Assembly: GCA_027621895.1 (NCBI GenBank)
Contig: JAQCAK010000003.1
Coordinates: 1-21,538, forward strand
Source: Pseudomonadota bacterium
GTDB taxonomy: Bacteria > Pseudomonadota > Gammaproteobacteria > Pseudomonadales > Azotimanducaceae
Direction: 5' to 3'
Length of the DNA stretch: 21,538 nucleotides
Shown piece by piece: positions 1 to 6,266 of the stretch. The stretch's first letter is position 1, and the number at the start of each line of letters is the position of its first letter. The notes below the pieces were generated by a model. It searched no databases and was not told the DNA's origin. It saw only the letters and a program-made list of their open reading frames with translations. Both the position numbers and the translations under genes were made by a program.

Positions 1-1
1 G

Positions 2-814
2 TATCCTGAACGATTCCACGACGTGGCCATCGCCGAGCAGCATGCGGTGACCTTTGCTGCCGGCCTGGCAACAGGCGGTGCAAAACCTGTCGTGGCAATC
101 TATTCGACGTTTCTGCAGCGAGCCTATGACCAGCTGATCCACGACGTTGCCATTCAGAACATGGACGTGCTGTTTGCGGTTGATCGGGCGTCACTGCTTG
201 AGGACGGCCCGACTCACTCAGGCGTGTTTGACCTGTCTTTCTGTCGAACCATTCCCAACCTGATGATCATCGCGCCCGCTAACGCGACATCGCTCAGGGC
301 ACTGCTGGATTTCGGCTATGAGCATCCCGGTCCCTGCCTGGTCAGGTATCCCCGCGGCGCCCTGGATGCCGGAGACGAAACCATCGGGAAAATCACCGGC
401 ATCAAGGGCAACATCATCCGAGAGGGCACCCGGGTGGCGATTCTCTCATTCGGGGCCGTGCTGCCGCTGGCGGAGCCTGTGGCGGGCTCGAGGGAATACA
501 CCCTGGCTGATATGCAGTTCGTTAAACCACTGGACACCGAACTCGTAGACCAGCTGGCACAGCAGCACGATCTGCTGGTCACGCTGGAGGAAAACGCAGT
601 TGCCGGAGGCGCGGGTGCAGGTGTGGCAGAGTATCTTTCAGCCAGGGGCAACAACACACCGATACTTCATCTTGGTGTACCCGACAGGTTTATCCTCCAG
701 GACGAACCGTCGCAGATGCTGATGGCTGCCGGGCTGTCAGAAACAGGTATCCTCGACTCAATAGATCGCAGGCTGTCACAGGTCCAGCCAGAGGGCACAG
801 GGAAGATCGTTTAG
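2..814 (+). CDS. dxs: 1-deoxy-D-xylulose-5-phosphate synthase, C-terminal part (5' end outside window)
   Basis: Makes 1-deoxy-D-xylulose 5-phosphate from pyruvate and glyceraldehyde 3-phosphate in a thiamine diphosphate-dependent reaction. It is the first step of the MEP isoprenoid route and also feeds thiamine and pyridoxal synthesis; cytosolic. The reading frame is open from base 2, starting YPERFHDVAIAEQHAV. It contains the family block around the glutamate equivalent to E. coli Glu370 (AIAEQHAVTFAAG), then the end of the pyrimidine-binding domain (DGPTHSG, LVRYPRG) and the C-terminal transketolase-like domain (ADMQFVKPLD, LEENAVAGGAG). About 270 residues are present, somewhat under half of a normal protein of about 620. 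A GTG at base 23 is internal, not a start. The gene converges on ribA with only 9 bases between the stop codons. Identification is firm. Confidence 0.97.
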   Translation, partial: YPERFHDVAIAEQHAVTFAAGLATGGAKPVVAIYSTFLQRAYDQLIHDVAIQNMDVLFAVDRASLLEDGPTHSGVFDLSFCRTIPNLMIIAPANATSLRALLDFGYEHPGPCLVRYPRGALDAGDETIGKITGIKGNIIREGTRVAILSFGAVLPLAEPVAGSREYTLADMQFVKPLDTELVDQLAQQHDLLVTLEENAVAGGAGAGVAEYLSARGNNTPILHLGVPDRFILQDEPSQMLMAAGLSETGILDSIDRRLSQVQPEGTGKIV

Positions 815-815
815 G

Positions 816-839
816 GTTCGGTTTCAGCGATCGCCGAAC
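816..839. terminator. possible weak bidirectional stem between dxs and ribA
   Basis: GTTCGG at 816-821 and CCGAAC at 834-839 form a perfect 6-bp stem with a 12-base loop exactly where the convergent dxs and ribA genes end. It lies partly inside the last ribA codons. There is no T-run on either side, so it is not a classical rho-independent terminator. It is listed only because its position suits a shared end; it could be chance. Confidence 0.25.
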
Positions 840-1417
840 AGATGTCCGAGTTTGCCTGCCTTGGTCGCCAGGTATCTTGCGTTATGATCGTTCTGGCCCG
901 TTTCGATGGGAACCCGTTCCGTGATATCCAGGCCAAGCTTGGTCAGCGCCTGCACCTTTACCGGGTTGTTGGTCATCAACCTGATGCGACTGACCTGCAG
1001 GTGCAGAAACATGGATTTGCAGATGGTGTAGTCCCGGAGGTCAGCATCAAAACCAAGTTTCTCATTGGCCTCGACCGTATCAGCGCCACGATCCTGCAAC
1101 TCATAGGCACGAATCTTGTTGATCAACCCGATGCCTCTGCCTTCCTGGCGAAGATAAAGGATGACCCCTGATCCGGCTTCGGCAATGGTTCGCATCGCGA
1201 ATTCAAGCTGGGAACCGCAATCGCATCGCATGCTGAACAGGCAGTCGCCCGTCAGGCATTCTGAATGAACCCGACAGAGCACCACGTCTTCACTGACCAC
1301 ATCACCGAACACCAGCGCGACATGTTCCTGACCTGTATCGGCGTCTTCGAAGCCATGCAGCCTGAACTCACCAAAAGGTGTGGGCAGTTGGCAGGATGCA
1401 ACAAATGTGGCTGGCAA
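824..1417 (-). CDS. ribA: GTP cyclohydrolase II
   Basis: Opens GTP to 2,5-diamino-6-ribosylamino-4(3H)-pyrimidinone 5'-phosphate, the committed step of the purine branch of riboflavin synthesis; cytosolic. The 197-residue protein matches E. coli RibA (196) over its whole length. Zinc ligands Cys54, Cys65 and Cys67 lie in HSECLTGDC and RCDCGSQL. The catalytic block YLRQEGRGIGLINKIRAY, ADTVEANEKLGF and TNNPVKVQAL are all present. It is monofunctional: there is no DHBP synthase domain. The start is TTG at 1417-1415. An in-frame TGA lies five codons upstream, an AGGGAG site sits 7 bases before the TTG, and the first later in-frame ATG is deep in the protein. It is last in the nrdR-ribD operon, 35 bases after the protease gene. 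Confidence 0.97.
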   Translation of the reverse strand: MPATFVASCQLPTPFGEFRLHGFEDADTGQEHVALVFGDVVSEDVVLCRVHSECLTGDCLFSMRCDCGSQLEFAMRTIAEAGSGVILYLRQEGRGIGLINKIRAYELQDRGADTVEANEKLGFDADLRDYTICKSMFLHLQVSRIRLMTNNPVKVQALTKLGLDITERVPIETGQNDHNARYLATKAGKLGHLFGDR

Positions 1418-1424
1418 ACGTGAT

Positions 1425-1430
1425 CTCCCT
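1425..1430 (-). promoter_or_regulatory. ribosome binding site that fixes the TTG start of ribA
   Basis: On the minus strand AGGGAG ends 7 bases before TTG (1417-1415). An ATG within the same stretch (GATGAGGGAG) is out of frame with RibA. The ribA frame has a TGA overlapping that ATG, so the protein cannot start further upstream. Confidence 0.75.
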
Positions 1431-1452
1431 CATCGTGGCCGGCTAGTTTATA

Positions 1453-2115
1453 TCAATACCTGGCTGTCAGCACCATCAGCCCGGAATTTTCAGATATTTC
1501 AACATGTTGCAGAAAAGACATTCCCAGCAGTATGTCCGTGGGATGCTCACCGGCCATCACAATCGCCTGGATATTACGCTGGCGGATGTCACCGACCTGC
1601 ACTTCCCGGAGCGTCACCAGGGTCGCCTCGGCCAGGTCACTCGCGGTCCTGGCCCTGGTTTTCTGGCCGTCTTCAAGCGAGATACCCAGCGACCGGGCGG
1701 TGTTCGCATTCATCGCAATGACATTGGCGCCGGTATCAACCAGGAACCGGACTGACCTGCTGTTGATACTGCCGTGGGTGATGTACTGTCGATTGTCGCC
1801 CATGGCAATACGCACCTCGGCTTTCTCGACCGGGGAAAACCGGCCACTGATATGATCAGACAGATGCAGGGTACGCTGCTGGCCCTCAATGAGCACGACA
1901 GCCCGGGTGGTATCCGCTTCAAGCAGCGTGATGTCCCCGAAGCCCGATTCTCCAGCCCGCAGGAGAACCTGCTCACCGTCAATCAGCAGCAGGGCAGCAC
2001 CATTGAACAGACCGCGCACTTCTACATCCACGGCCAGAGCGGCTGGTGGCAGGCAGCAGCAAAGGCAGCATGTCACAACCGTGTTTCTAAGCAGACCTGA
2101 AAGCACATGAAACAT
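1453..2115 (-). CDS. exported retropepsin-like (clan AA) aspartic protease
   Basis: Predicted single-domain aspartic protease of the bacterial retropepsin-like type (TIGR02281-like), which is thought to act as a dimer. Residues 1-28 look like a signal peptide: a hydrophobic cysteine-rich core, then PPAALA before VDVEV. Residues about 30-110 form an N-terminal region with short beta-like segments. The catalytic block FLVDTGANVIAMN has Asp127 in DTGA, followed by ARSLGI. A later hydrophobic flap-like part, DILLGMSFLQHVEI, is typical of the family (LLGMSFL). The single D-T-G motif fits a dimeric enzyme. ATG at 2115 has AGAGGA about 7 bases upstream. It lies 12 bases after pgpA and 35 before ribA, so it is cotranscribed with lipid and riboflavin genes. 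Its substrate is unknown; periplasmic location is inferred from the signal peptide. Confidence 0.85.
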   Translation of the reverse strand: MFHVLSGLLRNTVVTCCLCCCLPPAALAVDVEVRGLFNGAALLLIDGEQVLLRAGESGFGDITLLEADTTRAVVLIEGQQRTLHLSDHISGRFSPVEKAEVRIAMGDNRQYITHGSINSRSVRFLVDTGANVIAMNANTARSLGISLEDGQKTRARTASDLAEATLVTLREVQVGDIRQRNIQAIVMAGEHPTDILLGMSFLQHVEISENSGLMVLTARY

Positions 2116-2127
2116 GTCTTTATCCTC

Positions 2128-2628
2128 TCACAAAACGCCAGCCGACTCTGCAAGATGATCGACACTCCATGCCAGACCCTGCAGCGCCAGCAACGCATAA
2201 AGCCCTGCTATCACATCGTCCATCATGATCCCCAGGCCACCTGTGAGTTGTCGGTCAGCCCAGCTGACCGGCCATGGCTTGGCGATATCGAACAGGCGAA
2301 ACAGCAGGAAGGCCATCGGCAGCCAGCGCCAGTCCGGCAGCAGCAGCATCGTGATCCACATACCCACGAATTCGTCCCAGACAATGCCGCCCGGGTCCTT
2401 CAGTGCCAGTTCAGCGGCCACCCGATCACAGATCCAGATCCCCAGCAGCAGCGCGACCAGGATGACGGCCACCTGCACGACAACCGGCAGTGCCAGCAGG
2501 GGCAAAAACAGCACAAGCCCCAGCAGGGATCCCGCTGTGCCCGGCGCCCGGGGTGCAAGCCCACTGCCAAAACCGAATGCCAGGAGGTAATCCGGTCGTC
2601 TGATCAACTGGCGTACCGGCGGATTCAT
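2128..2628 (-). CDS. pgpA: phosphatidylglycerophosphatase A
   Basis: Dephosphorylates phosphatidylglycerol phosphate to phosphatidylglycerol in the inner membrane. It has 166 residues, normal for the family. The N-terminal FGFGSGLAPRAPGTAGS motif is followed by a hydrophobic segment (about 34-66), the acidic block DPGGIVWDEFVGMWI (Asp85, Glu86), FRLFDIAKPWP, and a final GLGIMMDDVIAGLYA segment that carries conserved aspartates. Its ATG at 2628 shares one base with the thiL stop (TGATG), indicating translational coupling. The thiL-pgpA pair is conserved across many Proteobacteria. Confidence 0.96.
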   Translation of the reverse strand: MNPPVRQLIRRPDYLLAFGFGSGLAPRAPGTAGSLLGLVLFLPLLALPVVVQVAVILVALLLGIWICDRVAAELALKDPGGIVWDEFVGMWITMLLLPDWRWLPMAFLLFRLFDIAKPWPVSWADRQLTGGLGIMMDDVIAGLYALLALQGLAWSVDHLAESAGVL

Positions 2629-3575
2629 CAGAAGTGCTGATATCCAGCCAGGTCTTCAACCGGATCCCCCTGAAGATCGATGACCCGGAGTCGCTCACCC
2701 GTGACACGACCTATCCGGGTGATGGGTGTCCGGGTTTCGGTGGCGATCGCCTGGATCGCGTCCGCGCGTGACATCGGTGCTGTAAAACAGAGTTCATAGT
2801 CATCACCACCAAATAGCGCCATCCGCGCTGCCTGCTGCTGACCCACCTGCGCGATCAGCGCATTCGAGAGAGGCAGGGAATCCATCCGGATCTCAGCACC
2901 AACCCCACTGGCCTCCATGATATGCACGATATCTCCCGCCAGGCCGTCGGACAGATCGATCATGGCTGATGCCAGGTCCCGCAGTCGGTGAGCGACAGTT
3001 ATCCTTGAGGGCGGATTCGCGTAACGTTCTGCCAGGTAGCCATCCCTATCCCCTGCCAGCAGTCGTCCCAGGCCCTCGCGGGCATCTCCGAGGGTTCCTG
3101 TCACGAAGATGCCATCGCCCTGTCGCGCACCGGTACGGCGAACAGCGCTACCCGCCGGCACTGTTCCCATGACAGTCATGGTCAGGGAAATCGGTGCGCT
3201 CCGCGACAGATTGCCGCCAACGAGCGGCAGGCCGGCTGCGTCAAGCAGCGATGATAATCGCTTTGAAAACGCCGCCAGCCAGGTTTCGTCTGCCGCAGGC
3301 AGGGTCATTGCCAGCAGGCACGCAAAGGGCATGGCGCCCATCGCGGCCAGATCACTGAGATTGGCTGCCACGGTTCTTTGTGCAACCAGGGCTGCTGCGG
3401 ACCGGGAAGGAAAGTGGACACCCTCGATCAGCGTATCGGTGGATACGCAGAGTTCATGACCCGGCGGCACGGACAGCAGGGCACAGTCGTCGCCCGGGCC
3501 GAGGACAACACCATCGCCCGACCGGGCAATAATCTTGAAGAACTTCTCGATTACCGCAAATTCATGCAGTGTCAT
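2628..3575 (-). CDS. thiL: thiamine-monophosphate kinase
   Basis: Phosphorylates thiamine monophosphate to thiamine diphosphate, the cofactor needed by Dxs at the other end of this block; cytosolic, AIR synthase-like fold. The 315 residues carry the full motif set: GPGDDCALL (Asp29, Asp30), STDTLIEGVHF (Asp47), ANLSDLAAMGA (Asp75), VGGNLSRS, GTLGDAREGL, IDLSDGLAGDI and FGGDDYELCF. The ATG at 3575 starts MTLHEFAVIE as in relatives and lies 14 bases after the nusB stop. The ribosome binding site is poor (GGAG at the nusB end is too far), so coupling to nusB translation is likely. Confidence 0.97.
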   Translation of the reverse strand: MTLHEFAVIEKFFKIIARSGDGVVLGPGDDCALLSVPPGHELCVSTDTLIEGVHFPSRSAAALVAQRTVAANLSDLAAMGAMPFACLLAMTLPAADETWLAAFSKRLSSLLDAAGLPLVGGNLSRSAPISLTMTVMGTVPAGSAVRRTGARQGDGIFVTGTLGDAREGLGRLLAGDRDGYLAERYANPPSRITVAHRLRDLASAMIDLSDGLAGDIVHIMEASGVGAEIRMDSLPLSNALIAQVGQQQAARMALFGGDDYELCFTAPMSRADAIQAIATETRTPITRIGRVTGERLRVIDLQGDPVEDLAGYQHF

Positions 3576-3589
3576 AACATGGTCCGGAA

Positions 3590-4012
3590 TTACTCCGCGG
3601 TCCGGAGTTCCCTGGCCAGGGAATCCAGGATCGAATTGACATATTTAAAGCTGTCCGTGGCACCAAAGGATTTGGCCAGTTCAACGCCCTCGTTGATGAC
3701 CACCCGATAGGGTACGTCGAGTCTTGACCGCAATTCATAGCATCCCAGCAACAGAATACCCTTCTCAACCGGATCTATCTCGTCGTAGCCTCGATCAAGC
3801 CGGGAGGTAATCAGTGACTCCAGCACTTCCCGGTCTTCGTGTATGCCGCGCATCACGTCACGGAAATAGTCGATGTCTGCCCGTTTCATGTTGTGCTCTT
3901 CAGTGAAAGCATTCACGACACTGGCGAAACTCTCATCCATGAGTTGCGCCTGGTACAGCGCCTGGACAAGAAACTTCCTGGACCGGCCTCTTGCGGCCGC
4001 TATGGATTTCAT
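3590..4012 (-). CDS. nusB: transcription antitermination protein NusB
   Basis: Partner of NusE (S10) in binding boxA during antitermination of rRNA operons. The chosen ATG at 4012 gives 140 residues (E. coli 139), beginning MKSIAAARGRSRKFLVQALY. The frame runs open further upstream to 4189, but that part is antisense-like sequence over ribH with no family resemblance. Conserved landmarks are SRKFLVQALYQAQL, DEIDPVEKGILLLGCYEL, VPYRVVINEGVELAKSFG and KYVNSILDSLAREL. The start overlaps the ribH stop by four bases (ATGA), so translation is probably coupled. The ribH-nusB pair is widely conserved. Confidence 0.97.
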   Translation of the reverse strand: MKSIAAARGRSRKFLVQALYQAQLMDESFASVVNAFTEEHNMKRADIDYFRDVMRGIHEDREVLESLITSRLDRGYDEIDPVEKGILLLGCYELRSRLDVPYRVVINEGVELAKSFGATDSFKYVNSILDSLARELRTAE

Positions 4013-4473
4013 CCAAGACTTCTGATCAGGCTGACCATCTCCAGGGAGGTCATGGCAGCATCGACACCCTTGTTCCCGGCCTTTGTACCTGAGCGTTCCA
4101 CTGCCTGTTCGATCGTATCTGTCGTCAGCACACCGAACGCAACGGGCAGTCCGTGGTCCAGCGCCACCCGCGCAAGGCCGCTTGAGCACTCTCCCGCCAC
4201 AAAGTCAAAATGTGGCGTGCCGCCACGAATGACCGCACCCAGGGCAATAATCGCGTCAACACCCCCTCGACCTGCTACTTTCTTCGCGGCCAGCGGCAGT
4301 TCGAAAGCACCGGGCACCTTTACAATCGTGATATTCGCCTCGGGGACGCCATGCCGTCGCAGCGTATCAATGGCACCGCTGACCAGACCATCAACGATCG
4401 TGCTGTTGAACCGCCCGGCAATAATGGTGAATTTGGCTGTCGTTGCCGAAAAATCGCCTTCAATAACTTTCAT
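4009..4473 (-). CDS. ribH: 6,7-dimethyl-8-ribityllumazine synthase
   Basis: Condenses 5-amino-6-ribitylaminouracil with 3,4-dihydroxy-2-butanone 4-phosphate to give lumazine, the penultimate riboflavin step (called ribE in E. coli); usually a large icosahedral or pentameric assembly. The start at 4473 gives 154 residues (E. coli 156) and has AGGGA about 6-7 bases upstream. A longer frame to 4512 lacks family similarity in its first 13 residues. Motifs include AGRFNSTIVDGL, VPGAFELPLAAKK, IALGAVIRGGTPHFDFVAGE, VAFGVLTTDTIEQAVERSGT and KAGNKGVDAA. It follows ribD after 65 bases. In relatives riboflavin synthase and DHBP synthase genes usually stand in that interval, but they are absent here. 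Confidence 0.96.
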   Translation of the reverse strand: MKVIEGDFSATTAKFTIIAGRFNSTIVDGLVSGAIDTLRRHGVPEANITIVKVPGAFELPLAAKKVAGRGGVDAIIALGAVIRGGTPHFDFVAGECSSGLARVALDHGLPVAFGVLTTDTIEQAVERSGTKAGNKGVDAAMTSLEMVSLIRSLG

Positions 4474-4538
4474 AACTTTCCCTGGATAAAGAGTTCCTGA
4501 ATGGTGGGTCACCGTACCTGAGCCACAGCTCCCATAGT

Positions 4539-5675
4539 CTAATCACGGCGGACCAGCGTGACCCTGAGATCGGTGCCAATATGGCGGGTATCAACGATCC
4601 TGAGCCTGACAAGGTCGGCCATTCTATCAATTTCATCAAGCTTCAGTAACGACCTGGCATCACTGCCCATCAGGCTCGGTGCCATGTAGATCACCAGCTC
4701 GTCGGCCAGACCTGCCGAAACCAGTGAACCCGCCAGGGTCTGGCCACACTCGAACAGCACTTCGCTGTGTTCCCGCTGTACCAGCATCTCAATCAGTGCC
4801 CGCAGATCAACCCTCCGACTGTCACCCGCAGCTGGCAGGACGAGCTCCTCCATTGCCAGGTCCCGGCCGGTCGCAGCGGTCGTCACCAGTACATTCCCCT
4901 GCCGGTTCAACGCGGCATCACCCGGTATTCGTCCCGTCGAATCCAGCACATAGACCGGGCGGGGAATCCGGGCTGCTTCTTCCGCATGACGGATAATTAG
5001 TTCACCGGCTCTGACGGACATGCGTGGATTGTCCGCGATGACCGTATCAACGCCGGTCACAATGGCACTACTGCGGGCTCTCAGCTTCTGGACGTCCGCC
5101 CTGGCCTGGCTCGACGTGATCCACTTTGAATCTCCATTGGCCAGTGCCGTCCCTCCGTCCATCGACATGGCCAGCTTCAACCGAATGTATGGCCGGTTTT
5201 CTGTCATCCGCCGACTGTGCCCCCTGATCAGCTGCAGACCGGATTCCGCCAGCAGCCCGATCACCACTTCAATGCCTGCCTGCTCAAGGATACGAATGCC
5301 GGCGCCCGCATTGCGCGGGTCCGGATCCAGCTGGCTGACAACAACCTTTTTGACGCCACGTTCAACCAGGGTTTTCGCGCATGAAGGTGTTCTGCCTTCA
5401 AAACTGCAGGGTTCGAGCGTCACATAAACCGTTGCACCCATCGCCTGATCACCCGCAACAGCCAGCGCGGCCGCTTCCGCATGGGGTCCGCCCGCCATGA
5501 CGTGATAACCCGTTCCAACAACTTTACCCTGTCGCGCAATCACGCATCCCACCGCAGGATTGGGATGCGTCGAATAGAACCCCTGCTCAGCCAGGCGCAT
5601 CGCCCGGGCCATCAACCTGAAATCATCGTCAGTGAATAGCGCCTGCTCGCTGACTGGAGCATTCGATTCAGACAT
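4539..5675 (-). CDS. ribD: bifunctional riboflavin biosynthesis deaminase/reductase
   Basis: Carries out the deaminase and NADPH-dependent reductase steps after GTP cyclohydrolase II. The start at 5675 (MSESNAPVSE) gives 378 residues. Upstream in-frame codons lie inside nrdR and are not family-like. The N-terminal cytidine deaminase-like zinc domain has His65 and Glu67 (GGPHAEAAAL), Cys90 (TLEPCSFEGRTP) and Cys99, with DPDPRNAGAGIRIL nearby. The C-terminal reductase domain starts near residue 160 with RPYIRLKLAMSMDG, then ITSSQARADVQKLRA, GVDTVIADNPRM and LFECGQTLAGSLVSAGLAD. The start overlaps the nrdR stop by 8 bases, and a GGAAAAAG stretch precedes the ATG. Confidence 0.97.
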   Translation of the reverse strand: MSESNAPVSEQALFTDDDFRLMARAMRLAEQGFYSTHPNPAVGCVIARQGKVVGTGYHVMAGGPHAEAAALAVAGDQAMGATVYVTLEPCSFEGRTPSCAKTLVERGVKKVVVSQLDPDPRNAGAGIRILEQAGIEVVIGLLAESGLQLIRGHSRRMTENRPYIRLKLAMSMDGGTALANGDSKWITSSQARADVQKLRARSSAIVTGVDTVIADNPRMSVRAGELIIRHAEEAARIPRPVYVLDSTGRIPGDAALNRQGNVLVTTAATGRDLAMEELVLPAAGDSRRVDLRALIEMLVQREHSEVLFECGQTLAGSLVSAGLADELVIYMAPSLMGSDARSLLKLDEIDRMADLVRLRIVDTRHIGTDLRVTLVRRD

Positions 5676-6138
5676 CTTTTTCCGCTTTATGTTTATCCAT
5701 GGCTTCAATTTCCCGCCTGAACTCATTGACGTCCTGAAAGCTTCGATAAACGGATGCGAACCGGACATACGCCACATCGTCCAGCTCACGCAACTCGTCC
5801 ATCACCAGCTCTCCCACGGTCCGAGTCGGTATTTCCCGCTCGCCCGTCTCTCTTGCCCGATGCTTGATCCGGTCGATGGTCGCATCAATGGCCTCCAGGT
5901 CTACAGGTCGCTTTTCAAGAGCCCGCAACAGGCCGCTGCGGAGCTTCTCTTCATCAAAAGGCTGCCGCGAACCGTTGTTCTTGATGACACGCGGCAACAC
6001 CAGCTCCGCCGATTCAAAGGTCGTGTAGCGCTCACCGCACTGCTGGCACTCCCGCCGACGCCGCACCTGGTTTCCCTCGGCCACCAGCCGGGAATCAATG
6101 ACCTTGGTTTCACTGTCACCACAAAATGGGCAATGCAC
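5668..6138 (-). CDS. nrdR: transcriptional repressor NrdR
   Basis: Zinc- and nucleotide-binding repressor of ribonucleotide reductase genes. The zinc ribbon has Cys3, Cys6, Cys31 and Cys34 (VHCPFCGDSETKVIDSRL, ECQQCGERYTTFE). The ATP-cone follows (PRVIKNNGSRQPFDEEKLR and the region up to VYRSFQDVNEF). I chose GTG at 6138, which gives 156 residues beginning at the normal NrdR N-terminus (family proteins start M-x-CPFCG). An ATG at 6189 would add 17 unrelated residues and has no ribosome binding site, and a possible -10 box lies between the two. It is the first gene of the riboflavin operon and is divergent from ettA. nrdR-ribD adjacency is common in Proteobacteria. I did not see a palindromic NrdR box in the 128 bases before ettA. 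Confidence 0.95.
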   Translation of the reverse strand: MHCPFCGDSETKVIDSRLVAEGNQVRRRRECQQCGERYTTFESAELVLPRVIKNNGSRQPFDEEKLRSGLLRALEKRPVDLEAIDATIDRIKHRARETGEREIPTRTVGELVMDELRELDDVAYVRFASVYRSFQDVNEFRREIEAMDKHKAEKDV

Positions 6139-6166
6139 AGTTCTGATCCACTGGTTAGGAGCGACT

Positions 6167-6197
6167 ATTCTACTTTTTTTGACTGCCATGATGTCGG
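6167..6197 (-). promoter_or_regulatory. tentative promoter for the nrdR-ribD operon
   Basis: On the minus strand TAGAAT (6172-6167) resembles a -10 box. CCGACA (6197-6192) is the best -35 candidate, but the 19-base spacer is long and the match weak. If correct, transcription would start downstream of the alternative ATG at 6189, which supports the GTG start of nrdR. Confidence 0.3.
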
Positions 6198-6266
6198 CTT
6201 TATGCAGGCTGCAGAGCATCGGCCCATTCCGTTACAATGGCGCATTTCCGCAGGGTTATCAGTAAC

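Noticed and set aside
4013..4189. N-terminal extension of nusB to an upstream start
   Set aside because: It overlaps ribH in another frame, looks unlike NusB, and would give 199 residues against the usual 139-140; the ATGA overlap at 4012 is the normal arrangement.
6139..6189. ATG start for nrdR at 6189
   Set aside because: It adds 17 residues before the universal CPFCG start, has no ribosome binding site, and would lie upstream of the possible -10 box. GTG at 6138 fits the family.
6139..6266. NrdR box or FMN riboswitch upstream of nrdR-ribD
   Set aside because: I saw neither a palindromic NrdR-type box nor the conserved multi-stem FMN element in this 128-base interval.
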